Shown here: piece by piece, positions 43,766 to 53,491 of the stretch
Layout: each line of letters begins with the position of its first letter
Numbering within the stretch: the first letter of the stretch is position 1
Assembly: GCF_007785815.1 (NCBI RefSeq)
Contig: NZ_VNIM01000001.1
Location: 62,001-126,000 of the forward strand
DNA length: 64,000 bases
Reading direction: 5' to 3'
Origin: Alterirhizorhabdus solaris
Lineage (GTDB): Bacteria > Pseudomonadota > Alphaproteobacteria > Sphingomonadales > Sphingomonadaceae
Position numbers and translations under genes: made by a program
The notes under the pieces: model-generated
The model's input: only the letters and a program-made list of their open reading frames with translations
The model's database searches: none
What the model was told of the DNA's origin: nothing

Positions 43766-45192
43766 TGAAGCGACTTGGCTGGGCCATTCTCCCCGCACTC
43801 CTGACTGGATGCGTCGTCGGCCCCAACTATGGAGGCCCGCCGGGCGTTGCGAGCGGGGAGCGCGCCGGGTCGACATTTCGCCGCGCGGATCAGGCCGTCA
43901 CGTCACCGCAGACCCCTGTCGCACGCTGGTGGGAAGGCATGGGCGACGCGCAGCTCACGATGCTGATCGACCGGGCGCTTGCCTCTAATCCGGACGTGGC
44001 GATCGCCGAGGCGCGCATCCGCAAGGCGCGCGCCAGCTTGCGCGAACAGCGCGCGAACCAGCTTCCCACCGTCTCGGGGTCAGGGACTGCGATCGTCGCC
44101 GATCTTCCCGCCGGCTCGCTCGCGCTGCCGACGCAAGGCGAGCAATCCGATCGTACCAGGGCCGAATTCTACAACGCCGGCCTGGACGCGTCTTGGGAGA
44201 TCGATCTGTTCGGCGGCCGACGCCGTGGCGCCGAAGGTGCCGAAGCCCAGGCGCAGGCAGCCGAAGCCAATAGGGCCGATGCGCAGGTTCGTCTCTCGGC
44301 GGAGGTTGCCCAGAATTATGTGACCTTGCGCGAACTTCAGCAGCGTCTGATCCTGGCCCGCCGCTCCGCAGCGCTTCAGCAGCGATCACTCGCCCTGCTT
44401 CAACAGCGTGAGCAACGCGGTGCATCGTCGCGCGACGAGGTGGTTCGGCTCCAGACCGAGCTGACCCGCACGGAGGCCGGGCTGTTGCCGCTCGAAGGGC
44501 AGATCGCAACCACGCTCGACCAGCTTGCCCTGCTCACCGGCGACGAACCCGGTGCTCACGACGCCTTGCTGTCTTCCCCCGCGCCGATCCCGATGATCCC
44601 GAGGAATGTCGCGATCGGCGATCCGGCCGCCATGCTGCGACGCCGGCCGGACATTCGCGCAGCCGAGCGGCAGCTGGCGGCATCGAACGCGCAGATCGGT
44701 GTCAACGTCGCCCGGCAGTTCCCATCAGTCAGCATCATGGGTATCATTGGCCTCGGTGGTCCCAATATTGCCGATGTGATCGATCCTGACAGCGTCGCGG
44801 GCCTCCTCCTGCCGCGAATCAGCTGGAGCTTCCTCGACTTCGGCCGTAACCGTGCCCGGGTCGAGCAGGCGCGGGCCGACCGCGACGAGGCGGAAGCACA
44901 ATACCGCAAGGCGGTTCTCGGCGCGCTGTCGGACGCGGAAAGCAGCCTGACCCGCTTCGGGAATCAGCGCCGGAACCTGTTTTCGTCTATCGAGAGCCGG
45001 CACGGCGCCAAGCAGTCAGCGACCTATGCCGGGCAGCGATACGCGCAGGGAGCGATACCGCTGACCACGTCCATCGATGCCGAACGCGCGGCGCTGGCTG
45101 CCGACCAGTCGGTGCTGGAAGCCACTGGCGAGCTTGATCGTGCCTTCGTTGCCCTTCAAAAGGCGATGGGACTTGGATGGAGCCAGCCGTGA
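43765..45192 (+). CDS. OprM/NodT-family outer-membrane efflux lipoprotein
   Basis: This outer-membrane channel completes the tripartite pump. A lipoprotein signal is present (LGWAILPALLTGCVVGPNYG, lipobox LTGC). The two TolC-like repeats follow, with typical motifs WWEGMGDAQLTMLIDRALAS, DASWEIDLFGGRRRGAEGAE, PAMLRRRPDIRAAERQLAAS and ISWSFLDFGRNRARVEQARA. It is 475 residues long, and its first base is shared with the stop of emrB. Confidence 0.92.
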   Translation: MKRLGWAILPALLTGCVVGPNYGGPPGVASGERAGSTFRRADQAVTSPQTPVARWWEGMGDAQLTMLIDRALASNPDVAIAEARIRKARASLREQRANQLPTVSGSGTAIVADLPAGSLALPTQGEQSDRTRAEFYNAGLDASWEIDLFGGRRRGAEGAEAQAQAAEANRADAQVRLSAEVAQNYVTLRELQQRLILARRSAALQQRSLALLQQREQRGASSRDEVVRLQTELTRTEAGLLPLEGQIATTLDQLALLTGDEPGAHDALLSSPAPIPMIPRNVAIGDPAAMLRRRPDIRAAERQLAASNAQIGVNVARQFPSVSIMGIIGLGGPNIADVIDPDSVAGLLLPRISWSFLDFGRNRARVEQARADRDEAEAQYRKAVLGALSDAESSLTRFGNQRRNLFSSIESRHGAKQSATYAGQRYAQGAIPLTTSIDAERAALAADQSVLEATGELDRAFVALQKAMGLGWSQP

Positions 45193-45229
45193 CGGTCTTC
45201 CAACTATGCGAGCGGAGGGCGCCGACCGC

Positions 45230-45724
45230 GTGACGGCTCCGCTTCTGCCGCCCCCTGCCCAGTATCTGCGTGATGACGCGATCAGGGGAGGAATGGACCT
45301 GATGTTCTTCGCCCACAGATCCCATCTGGCGCATGCCGACGCCGAACTGGCGAAGCGTAACCTCGGGCGGGCGCATCACCGCGCCCTGTATTTCCTCGGC
45401 GGGTACCCGGAAATCTCTGTCAGCGAACTGCTGGACGTTCTTTGCGTCTCGAAGCAATCGCTTGGCAGGGTAATGCGGGATCTGATGGATCGCGGGCTCG
45501 TCTGCGGCCGTGTCGGGGAGCGCGATCGTCGTCAAAAGCTGCTTTCTTTGACCGATGAGGGGCGAGCGCTCGAAAACGCGCTTTTCGAGGATCTCAGGCG
45601 CAACATGGCGAACGCTTACCAAGCGGCAGGAGAAACAGCCGTCACGGGCTACTGGATCGTAATGCAGCAGCTCATGCGCGGCGAAGCACGGGAGCAATTC
45701 CGCCGGCTGCACTCCAGGCAGTGA
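45230..45724 (+). CDS. MarR-family transcriptional regulator
   Basis: The winged helix-turn-helix reads HHRALYFLGGYPEISVSELL, DVLCVSKQSLGRVMRDLMDR, then the wing VGERDRRQKLLSLTDEGRAL. It follows the pump operon by 37 bases in the same direction, so it probably regulates it. The GTG at 45230 has a GGAGGG site upstream; an ATG at 45206 is an alternative without one. The product is 164 or 172 residues. Confidence 0.85.
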   Translation: MTAPLLPPPAQYLRDDAIRGGMDLMFFAHRSHLAHADAELAKRNLGRAHHRALYFLGGYPEISVSELLDVLCVSKQSLGRVMRDLMDRGLVCGRVGERDRRQKLLSLTDEGRALENALFEDLRRNMANAYQAAGETAVTGYWIVMQQLMRGEAREQFRRLHSRQ

Positions 45725-45789
45725 TCGCCGCAAACAAGTGCCGGACCAGGTCGAAGGGGGCTTCGTCGACCTGGCCCGGCGGGTATCAC

Positions 45790-46359
45790 CTATCCTGCAA
45801 GCCCGGAGGGAGTAAGCGACTTGCCGGTGGTGAGCTCGTTTTCCAGCACAGGGACCGCAGTACCGGCAACCTGCTGCAGCGCCGGGTCGGTCCCATCCTG
45901 TGCATAGCCCTTATGCACCGCCCACGCAGCCTGCTGAACCTGCGCCGACTGGGTCAGATACAGGTTGTCGAAAGCGCTCTTCGGCGCCTTCTGGAGCAGC
46001 TTTAGGAGGGCGGCGCGGTCGGCGGACAGGTTCGAGGGCGGCGCCTTGATCGTGCGCTGATCATTCTTCAGCGCTGCCAGCAGCGCCTTGTGGCTGCTCT
46101 GCGTTTCCGCCAGCACGCGCTTTGCGTAGGCCTTGACGTCGTCCCGCTGCGCGCGCGTCGCGGCGAGCTGCGCGGCCTTGATCTGGTAGAGGTTGGCGTC
46201 GGCCGCGGCGAGCACGTAATTAGGGCCGCTCTGGCCCGAGATCGGCGAGACGCCGACGTCGGCGCTGGTCATCGTTCCCGAAGTGGCGGGCGAAACGGCC
46301 TGCGCCAACACCGTAACCGGCGCCAGGGTGAGCAGCGCAGCGACAATCGCAATCTTCAT
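45790..46359 (-). CDS. DUF4142 exported protein
   Basis: A signal peptide (MKIAIVAALLTLAPVTVLAQ) precedes a helical DUF4142 domain (YVLAAADANLYQIKAAQLAA, DVKAYAKRVLAETQSSHKAL, FDNLYLTQSAQVQQAAWAVH). Proteins of this family are periplasmic or outer-membrane associated and often stress-related. It is 189 residues long and stands alone between the MarR gene and a divergent DUF4403 gene. Confidence 0.85.
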   Translation of the reverse strand: MKIAIVAALLTLAPVTVLAQAVSPATSGTMTSADVGVSPISGQSGPNYVLAAADANLYQIKAAQLAATRAQRDDVKAYAKRVLAETQSSHKALLAALKNDQRTIKAPPSNLSADRAALLKLLQKAPKSAFDNLYLTQSAQVQQAAWAVHKGYAQDGTDPALQQVAGTAVPVLENELTTGKSLTPSGLAG

Positions 46360-46500
46360 AGAGGGCCTCCGTTGGTGTTGTCAGGCATTGACCGAAATCA
46401 ACCGGCCGAACGATAAAGAAACGGAACGGTTCCCTTTTGCGAAACTGATTTGGCAAACCTATGGGATGGTGGCCGCTCGGACGGCTGGAGGTGCGCGGCG

Positions 46501-48075
46501 ATGAAGAACACGACCGCTCGGGCAACCGTCTCAACGCCGAGTCGGTCGATAGCTGAAGCGGCAGGCCAGATTGCCGGGGCTTTTTTTCGCGAGAACGAAC
46601 TCTCGAGTGTCTCGATCGTGTCCGCCCTGCTCTGCGTTGCATGCCTTAGTGGCTGCGACCGGACTCCTCGCGAGGCGCCTCCGCGAGCGACGGACACCAT
46701 CAGCGTGCCCCCGCAGACTTCTACCATGGATGTCCCGATTGTTGCAGACATGGACAAGCTGGCGGCAAGCCTCGAACAGGCGGTTCCGCGTCGCCTCTGG
46801 TCGATCGACAAGCCGGGGCAGACCTGCCTCCCGCCGAAAAAGGTCAAGATCCTCTTCGCGAAGATCAAGACGCCCGCGATCCAGTGCCGCATCACCGGCA
46901 CCGTCGTCCGAGGGCCGCTGGTGCTGGAGGGCTCGGGCAAAACGATCATTGTCACCATGCCGCTTCACGCCGCGATCAGCGCCCGCGACGTGGGCGGCGT
47001 GCTCAGCCGGGAAACGGCGGAGGCGGACGCCCGCGTCCGGGCCGTGGTCAGGCTCGACATCGCCCGCGACTGGTCGCCGCGCGCAACGGTGTCGATCGCC
47101 TACGACTGGACCGACGAGCCGCACGTCGACTTCCTCGGCCAGCGAATCGAGTTCACCAGCAAGGCCGACGCCAAGCTCGCCGGCGTCGTCGAGCGCCTGG
47201 AGCGCTCGCTGCCGCAGGAGCTCGGCAGATTGCAGCTGCGCGAGCAGATCGCGCAGGTCTGGGGGTCGGCGTTCCCCCCCGTCCAACTGAACCGGGCGAA
47301 CCCGCCGGTGTGGATGCGGATCACGCCCCGGCAGTTGAGCTACGGAGGCTACACCATTTCGCGCAACCGGGTGAACCTGGCGCTAGGGATGACGGCGGGG
47401 ACGGAGACTTTTGTCGGCGATCGGCCGCCTGATCCGCAGCGCCGGCCGCTCCCCGACATGACGCGCACGCAGCCCGGACCCGGCCGCATCCTGTTCGCCA
47501 TCCCCGTCATCGCCGACTATCCTCAGCTGGAGCCTGTGCTCGCCAAGGCATTGGCGAAGCGTTCCCGCCGGCCCTTCGAAGTGCCTGGTGTCGGGGCCGT
47601 GCGCGCGCAGTTTCACCAGGTGACCGTCTACGGCACCACGGGTGACAAGATCGCGGTCGGGCTTCGCTTCAGTGCGGCAGCCGAAGGTGGGGAGCCTGCG
47701 CAAGGCACGATCTGGCTTACCGCCACGCCGCGGAACGCCGTCAACGATCGCCGTGTAGCGTTCGACGATCTCACTGTCGCCGGTGTGGCCGACTCGGTCG
47801 GGACAAGCCTGCTCCTGAAGCTCGCCAACACTCCCGGCATATCAGGCACTGTGTCAGCCGCGCTGACCCAGAACTTCGAAAAGGATTTCGACAAGCTAAT
47901 CGGCAAGATCACCCGTGCGATCGACGAAAAGCGGATTGGCGACATAATCGTGCGTGCCCGTGTGACGGACGTGCGGACGGGCCAGTTGAAGGCGGCGGGG
48001 CAAGGCGTCTACCTACCGGTATGGGGGCGCGGCACGGCCACGATTAGCCTTGCGCCAGTACGGGCCAGAAATTGA
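46501..48075 (+). CDS. DUF4403 family lipoprotein
   Basis: The 524-residue product has a possible lipoprotein signal late in its N-terminus (VSIVSALLCVACLSGCDR, lipobox CLSGC). The DUF4403 repeats follow (VPIVADMDKLAASLEQAVPR, CRITGTVVRGPLVLEGSGKT, PVWMRITPRQLSYGGYTISR, ending WGRGTATISLAP). These proteins resemble bactericidal/permeability-increasing tubular lipid-binding folds and are envelope proteins. The ATG at 46501 is chosen; other starts upstream and downstream are open, and the signal would be closer to the N-terminus if a later start were used. Confidence 0.75.
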   Translation: MKNTTARATVSTPSRSIAEAAGQIAGAFFRENELSSVSIVSALLCVACLSGCDRTPREAPPRATDTISVPPQTSTMDVPIVADMDKLAASLEQAVPRRLWSIDKPGQTCLPPKKVKILFAKIKTPAIQCRITGTVVRGPLVLEGSGKTIIVTMPLHAAISARDVGGVLSRETAEADARVRAVVRLDIARDWSPRATVSIAYDWTDEPHVDFLGQRIEFTSKADAKLAGVVERLERSLPQELGRLQLREQIAQVWGSAFPPVQLNRANPPVWMRITPRQLSYGGYTISRNRVNLALGMTAGTETFVGDRPPDPQRRPLPDMTRTQPGPGRILFAIPVIADYPQLEPVLAKALAKRSRRPFEVPGVGAVRAQFHQVTVYGTTGDKIAVGLRFSAAAEGGEPAQGTIWLTATPRNAVNDRRVAFDDLTVAGVADSVGTSLLLKLANTPGISGTVSAALTQNFEKDFDKLIGKITRAIDEKRIGDIIVRARVTDVRTGQLKAAGQGVYLPVWGRGTATISLAPVRARN

Positions 48076-48182
48076 GATCTCGCTGCAGCCTTCACGGCTG
48101 CTTGACCGTCCCAGCGGCAACGCTGCCGCCTCTTTCCATCCTAGCAGAATTATTCAGAGGTCGAATTGAGTCCGGCTCTATC

Positions 48183-48839
48183 TCACGGTATCGTCGGACA
48201 CGCATCGCTCTGCTTGGTCGCCCGGTGGAGGGCTGTAACGCGCTTGACTTGTGCGATGCTGCAGCCCGCTAGCGCCGCCGTTTTCGCTATGCTCATCCCT
48301 GCCTCACGAAGTGAGACAATGCGGCGATGATGGGCCAAGTCTGGTTTTCGACCGGTATAGCGTCCCTCCCGCTTGGCGATCGCTATGCCCTCCCGCTGCC
48401 GCTCGCGGCGCAGTTCGTAATCATCGCGAGCGGTCTGAAGCGCAACCCTCAACAACATGTCTTGAACGGCCTCTAGGACGATGCGCGTCACCCCGCCATT
48501 GTCCTCAGCAAGATCGGTAAGGTCCACAATTCCTGGTACGGCTAGCCTCGCTCCCTTGTCGCGGATAGCGGTGACGAGCCTCTCCGCCTCAGCCAACGGC
48601 AGGCGGCTGATCCGATCGATCTTTTCGGCGATAACGACTTCGCCCATTTGCAGGTCGGCTATCATGCGAAGCAACTCGGGCCGGTCAGGACGCGCGCCGG
48701 AAGCCTTCTCGCGATAAACAGCTGCGACATAATACCCCGCGGTACGCGAGGACACGACCATCGCCTCTTGGCGTTCAAGATCCTGCTCATCGGTGCTGAC
48801 GCGCAGGTACACGCGAGCAGCGCGGACGGTCGTACTCAT
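48183..48839 (-). CDS. Serine recombinase (resolvase/invertase family)
   Basis: The N-terminal catalytic domain begins RAARVYLRVSTDEQDLERQE, with the catalytic serine in LRVS. It continues with VIAEKIDRISRLPLAEAERL and a long helix, then a helix-turn-helix (AGMSIAKTAALAGCSIAQVK). At 218 residues it is a complete small resolvase. No transposase lies next to it, so it may serve plasmid multimer resolution or be a transposon leftover. Confidence 0.88.
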   Translation of the reverse strand: MSTTVRAARVYLRVSTDEQDLERQEAMVVSSRTAGYYVAAVYREKASGARPDRPELLRMIADLQMGEVVIAEKIDRISRLPLAEAERLVTAIRDKGARLAVPGIVDLTDLAEDNGGVTRIVLEAVQDMLLRVALQTARDDYELRRERQREGIAIAKREGRYTGRKPDLAHHRRIVSLREAGMSIAKTAALAGCSIAQVKRVTALHRATKQSDACPTIP

Positions 48840-49073
48840 GTTGGCTCCGTTGGGTACACCCTTGTGAGCCAGTCATGCCCCAGTCGGCTCAGAACGGCAA
48901 CTACCGATCCTACGTAGCGTAGCCAAGCGGACCGGGTCTAAGTAGCTGCTCCATCATCGATGAACGCTATTTCGGTGATCGGCCGTGCATCGATCCCTAC
49001 CTGCGCACTGGCGTCCGACTTTGTTCTCCGGTATAAAGCCGTTGGACAGGTCGGAACAGCGGGTTTGGTGCAG

Positions 49074-49322
49074 ATGGAAGCACAGAGGGTCAAGATCGTG
49101 GACGGTGGTAAGCTCGTTATCCCGGCAGCAATGCGCCGTGAGCTCGGGATCACCACGGGTGACACCGTTCTCGTCGATGTGGACGATGGCGAGTTGCGGG
49201 TACGTTCCGTACCTAAGGCACTTGAGCGTGCTCGCGCGATCCTGCGCAAGTATGTGCCCGAAGGTGTCGGCTTGGCTGACGAGCTGATCGCGGAGCGTCG
49301 GCGTGAGGCGGAGCGTGAGTAG
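49074..49322 (+). CDS. AbrB/MazE-type antitoxin
   Basis: The 82-residue protein starts MEAQRVKIVDGGKLVIPAAM and continues RRELGITTGDTVLVDVDDGE, the swapped-hairpin DNA-binding fold of AbrB antitoxins. The C-terminal helix (RAILRKYVPEGVGLADELIA) should mask the toxin. Its stop overlaps the start of the PIN toxin gene by eight bases, so the pair is co-translated. Confidence 0.88.
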   Translation: MEAQRVKIVDGGKLVIPAAMRRELGITTGDTVLVDVDDGELRVRSVPKALERARAILRKYVPEGVGLADELIAERRREAERE

Positions 49323-49713
49323 CAAAGTCGTACTCGACGCCTCCGCCCTGCTCTGCCTTCTGAACGATGAACCCGGTGCGGATCGGGTAGTCGACGTCCT
49401 GACCCGCAGCATCATCGGAACGGCCAATCTCGCTGAGGTCGTTTCCAAGCTTCGGGACCGGGGATTGCCGCTCGACGAGGTGCGTGAGGCGCTTGGCGGG
49501 CTGCACCTCGATGTCCGGCCGCTCACTCCTGCCCAGGCACTCATAGTAGGCGACCTCCGGCCAGCAACGAAGGCGCTCGGTCTGTCTCTCGGCGATCGGG
49601 CGTGCCTTGCCTTGGCGATCGACTTGCAGGCCGAGATGCTCACGACGGACGGACCACTAGCGAGCGCTGATGTAGGCATCACCATCACCAACGTGCGCCC
49701 TCCGGCAGAGTAG
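49315..49713 (+). CDS. vapC: PIN-domain toxin (VapC type)
   Basis: This ribonuclease toxin has the PIN acidic residues in order: VVLDASALLCLLNDEPG, GTANLAEVVSKL, LGDRACLALAI and LTTDGPLA. At 132 residues it is full length. The GTG start overlaps the end of the antitoxin gene. The pair should stabilise the plasmid, and it stands right before a restriction-modification gene. Confidence 0.88.
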   Translation: MSSKVVLDASALLCLLNDEPGADRVVDVLTRSIIGTANLAEVVSKLRDRGLPLDEVREALGGLHLDVRPLTPAQALIVGDLRPATKALGLSLGDRACLALAIDLQAEMLTTDGPLASADVGITITNVRPPAE

Positions 49714-50118
49714 TCGCACATTCGTGCTTTTGGGTGCGGCAGGCTCACGCGGATGCGGCGCGGTCGACCAGTGCGCCCGACGTCCACTGGTTAAGGCACA
49801 AATCTACTCTTTTCTGGTGCTGCTGTGGACGGATTACGTCCACTATTTCAGGGAAACCTACAATCGCAAAGCCGGAAGCAGCTGCCATACTGCCGATGTT
49901 GCGTCGCCGGCGTCTGGTAATGCCGGAAATACGACTATGTTCGCCGGATGCGGACGCTCGATCGAGTTCAGTCCGCCGGACTCGCTCCAGCGGGTGCCGG
50001 ATGGGCGCCATGTGGGCGTGGCGTCGGTCCACGAGGCTGACCGCTGCTCCAGCGCGATTGCCCGGGGAGCACAATCAGTTATGCCCTGCATCCTCCCCGC
50101 TGCTTCGATTTGGATGTT
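49714..50118. other. Intergenic region, no gene recognised
   Basis: About 400 bases between the toxin and the restriction-modification gene carry no believable gene. Local base composition is less GC-rich around 49790 to 49870 (AAATCTACTCTTTTCTGG), where a promoter for the downstream gene could lie. No clear operator or controller-protein site was seen. Confidence 0.35.
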
Positions 50119-53007
50119 ATGACGCCCTACGACTTTCTCACCAAGTGGCGTGCGAACGAACTGAAGGAGCGGTCGGCGTCACAGAGCCACTTCATCGATC
50201 TCTGCGCGCTCCTTGGCTTGCCAGATCCGGTGTCGGCCGATCCTACGGGTGACTGGTTCACCTTCGAGAAGGGTGCCAGCAAAACGAGCGGCGGAGAGGG
50301 GTGGGCCGATGTCTGGCGCAAAGGCTGCTTCGCCTGGGAATATAAAGGACGTCATGCCAATCTCGACAAGGCGAACGCCCAACTGCTTCAATATGCGGTA
50401 GCCCTGGAGAATCCGCCGCTGCTGATCGTGTCCGACATGGCCCGAATCGTCATCCGGACCAACTGGACCAACAGCGTGCAGGAAAAGCACGAATTTGTGC
50501 TCGACGACCTGGTGGACGCTGCGGTGCGGGACCGGCTCAGGGCCGCGTTTCTTGATCCGGAGGTCTTCCGTCCCAAAAAGTCGCGTCAGGAACTCACCGA
50601 GGAAACGGCCGCTGAGTTCGCCGGACTGGCTCAGCGGTTGCGTGATCGCGGCCACGAGCCGCACGACGTGGCGCATTTCGTCAATCGCTTGGTATTCTGC
50701 ATGTTCGCGGAGGATGTTGGCCTCCTCCCGGATCACCTGTTTACTAAAATGCTCGAGGTGAGCCGCCGCAGCGTAGACGAGTTTTCGCAAAACGCCTCGA
50801 CGCTATTCGGCGCTATGGCCCATCGTGGCGGCAAGGTCGGTTTCACCGCTATCGAGTGGTTCAACGGCGGGTTATTTGAGAACGACGCCGTTCTGCCTGT
50901 GACAGCGGACGACATCGAGCAGCTTCTACGCGCAGCCGGGCGAGACTGGAGCCAGGTCGACCCGTCTATCCTTGGTACGTTGTTCGAGCGCGGGCTCGAT
51001 CCCGCAAAGCGCAGCCAATTGGGCGCGCATTACACCGATCGCGACAAGATCATGGCGATCGTGCGCCCTGTGATCATCGAGCCCATGGAGGCCAGGTGGG
51101 CCGAAGCCAGAGCCCGTATGACCACGCTCGTCGAGAATGCCCCCCGTCAAACCAAGGAAAAGCTTCTTCGCGGCGCCGAGCTGGGCAAGCGCACCCGCGC
51201 GCTTGCCGAGGCTGCGGCAATCCACGAATCCTATATTGAGCAGCTGGCACAGTACCGAGTCCTCGATCCCGCCTGCGGGTCGGGCAACTTCCTTTATGTC
51301 GCGCTGCGGGCGCTCAAGGACATAGAGCACAGAGCCAATCTCGATTCCGAGGCGCTCGGCTTGCCCCGGGGCTTTCCGCGCGTTGGCCCCGAATGCGTGC
51401 TCGGGATTGAGCTTAACCCGTATGCTGCGGAGCTCGCGAGAGTTTCGGTCTGGATCGGCGAAATCCAGTGGATGCGGCGGAATGGGTTTGATGCCGCCAA
51501 GAACCCCATCCTTCGACCACTCGAGACAATCGAGTGTCGAGACGCGGTACTCCGGGAGGATGGCACACGTGCCGAATGGCCGACTGCAAATGCCGTGATT
51601 GGAAATCCTCCCTTCCTGGGCAACAAGAAGATGATCGCCGAGCTCGGTGAGGACTATACTCGCGCACTCCGCGAGGCGTGGCCCGAGGTGCCCGGAGGCG
51701 CTGATCTCGTCTGTTATTGGTTCGCTGCAGCGTGGTCGATGATGGCCGGGGAACGCCTGGATCGCGCAGGGCTCGTGACAACGAATAGCATTCGAGGAAG
51801 TGCAAACCGTGATGTCCTAAAGCCGGTCGTTGACCAGGGGCGCATCTTCGCTGCTTGGAGTGACGAAGGATGGACGGTCGAGGGAGCGGCGGTTCGGGTG
51901 TCGCTGGTGTGCTTCGACCGTGACCATGGGCTGCCCGCTCAGCTGAACGGCGTCCCGGTCGGTCGGATCTTTGCCGATCTGTCAGCCGAGCGCGGCGGTG
52001 CCGATCTCACGACTGCGGCCCGCCTCGCAGCGAACCGGAACGTCGCGTTTCAAGGTCCGGTCAAGGTTGGGCCGTTCGATGTGGAAGGGGAAACCGCAAG
52101 GAGCTGGCTGAGGAAGCCCAAGAATCCGAATGGCCGTTTGAACGCAGAGGTTGTGCGCCCACTCCTAAATGGCATGGATATAACTAGACGGCCTTCTGAT
52201 CGGTGGATCGTCAACTTCGGCGAGATGGCTCTCGACGAAGCCGCGTTCTTCGAGGCTCCATTCGAGTATGTCAGAACCGATGTGAAACCTTTGCGGGATC
52301 GCAATCGTGACGAGGGCCGGCGTGAGAACTGGTGGCGTTTGGGTAGGTCCGGACGTGACATGGCCGAGGCATGCGCTGGTCTCACGAGAGCGATTTTTAC
52401 CCCCCGTGTCGCAAAGCACCGCCTGTTCGTTTGGGCGCAGCCGCTTACCGTGCCAGACAGCCGCGTGGCTGTTATCGCCCGAGACGACGATACTACCTTT
52501 GGCATCTTACATTCCCGTTTTCACGAGCTGTGGTCGTTGGCGCTTGGCGGCTGGCATGGCGTCGGAAACGACCCCCAATATACACCCTCTCTCGGGTTCG
52601 AGACCTTCCCATTTCCTGATGGTCTGACGCCAAACCGACCGGCTGCCGGTTATGCCGATGATCCTCGAGCCCAAGCAATAGCTTCGGCTGCAGCGCGGCT
52701 AAACGACGGTCGCGAAAGCTGGCTCAACCCGGAAGAGCTGATTATCCGGATTCCGGAGGTCGTAGCGGGTTATCCCGATCGTCTTATCCCCAAGGATGAG
52801 GATGCCGCAAAGGAACTCAAAACGCGGACGCTGACCAACCTGTACAATGCACGGCCGCAGTGGTTAGCCAATGCTCATGCAGTGCTCGATGAAGCCGTTG
52901 CAGATGCCTATGGATGGGGGGACGATTGGCGTTCCGGGCGCCTCTTAGACGATGAGGTTTTGTCGCGGCTTTTCCAGCTAAATCAGGAACAGCATCAACG
53001 GCGGTGA
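50119..53007 (+). CDS. MmeI-like single-chain restriction-modification enzyme
   Basis: This 962-residue enzyme combines nuclease, adenine methyltransferase and target recognition in one chain (type IIL/IIG). An N-terminal PD-(D/E)xK nuclease is visible in EGWADVWRKGCFAWEYKGRH (about residues 60 to 80). A helical spacer follows. The methyltransferase has the SAM motif DPACGSGNFLYVALRALKDI and the catalytic NPPF (NAVIGNPPFLGNKKMIAELG), indicating N6-adenine methylation. The C-terminal half, about residues 620 to 860, is the target recognition domain. The ATG at 50119 follows a TTG at 50110 that is also open. In MmeI enzymes host protection is by single-strand methylation. Confidence 0.9.
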   Translation: MTPYDFLTKWRANELKERSASQSHFIDLCALLGLPDPVSADPTGDWFTFEKGASKTSGGEGWADVWRKGCFAWEYKGRHANLDKANAQLLQYAVALENPPLLIVSDMARIVIRTNWTNSVQEKHEFVLDDLVDAAVRDRLRAAFLDPEVFRPKKSRQELTEETAAEFAGLAQRLRDRGHEPHDVAHFVNRLVFCMFAEDVGLLPDHLFTKMLEVSRRSVDEFSQNASTLFGAMAHRGGKVGFTAIEWFNGGLFENDAVLPVTADDIEQLLRAAGRDWSQVDPSILGTLFERGLDPAKRSQLGAHYTDRDKIMAIVRPVIIEPMEARWAEARARMTTLVENAPRQTKEKLLRGAELGKRTRALAEAAAIHESYIEQLAQYRVLDPACGSGNFLYVALRALKDIEHRANLDSEALGLPRGFPRVGPECVLGIELNPYAAELARVSVWIGEIQWMRRNGFDAAKNPILRPLETIECRDAVLREDGTRAEWPTANAVIGNPPFLGNKKMIAELGEDYTRALREAWPEVPGGADLVCYWFAAAWSMMAGERLDRAGLVTTNSIRGSANRDVLKPVVDQGRIFAAWSDEGWTVEGAAVRVSLVCFDRDHGLPAQLNGVPVGRIFADLSAERGGADLTTAARLAANRNVAFQGPVKVGPFDVEGETARSWLRKPKNPNGRLNAEVVRPLLNGMDITRRPSDRWIVNFGEMALDEAAFFEAPFEYVRTDVKPLRDRNRDEGRRENWWRLGRSGRDMAEACAGLTRAIFTPRVAKHRLFVWAQPLTVPDSRVAVIARDDDTTFGILHSRFHELWSLALGGWHGVGNDPQYTPSLGFETFPFPDGLTPNRPAAGYADDPRAQAIASAAARLNDGRESWLNPEELIIRIPEVVAGYPDRLIPKDEDAAKELKTRTLTNLYNARPQWLANAHAVLDEAVADAYGWGDDWRSGRLLDDEVLSRLFQLNQEQHQRR

Positions 53008-53087
53008 GGAACTGGCTCGCGCCTGCGTTGGAGCAGAGCCTCTTCCCCCGCGTTCTCCCGTCTACCAAACTGCTCAGACGGGAGATC

Positions 53088-53336
53088 ATGATGGAGCAAC
53101 CGGGTCTGCATGGACGTCACCGTGACAAGAACGGTGAGATCAGCCGCAAACATGGCAACACTCTCGTGAGGACCCTGCGGAAGATCTATGGGTCATCGTT
53201 CGCCCAAGGCGCGGAGCCGAATGAGAAGCTGTCCGACTTGCTGGCCGAGATGGACGAGCCATCGCTGACCAAGTTGGTTCATGACCATGAGCATGGCCAT
53301 CTCGAACGGAAGATTGGCGAAGCCGAGGCCGCCTAA
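53088..53336 (+). CDS. Small conserved hypothetical protein
   Basis: The 82-residue product (QPGLHGRHRDKNGEISRKHG, NTLVRTLRKIYGSSFAQG) is a basic small protein of a kind I associate with alphaproteobacterial accessory DNA, with a helical C-terminus (PSLTKLVHDHEHGHLERKIG). A GGGAGA site precedes two possible ATGs at 53088 and 53091. No function is known to me. It follows the restriction gene by 80 bases. Confidence 0.6.
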   Translation: MMEQPGLHGRHRDKNGEISRKHGNTLVRTLRKIYGSSFAQGAEPNEKLSDLLAEMDEPSLTKLVHDHEHGHLERKIGEAEAA

Positions 53337-53491
53337 CCTGTACTGGTCGCGCGGAGGCGAGCCTTGCGTCGGCTTTCGCGTGATCACTCCAACTCCCCCC
53401 TTGTGCGAACCAGCGTCCCTGTCACCATCGGCAGGCGTGAGCCGGCGTGACGTTACTGGCCGGCCATCACCGGAGCCACAGGGGGGAAGTT

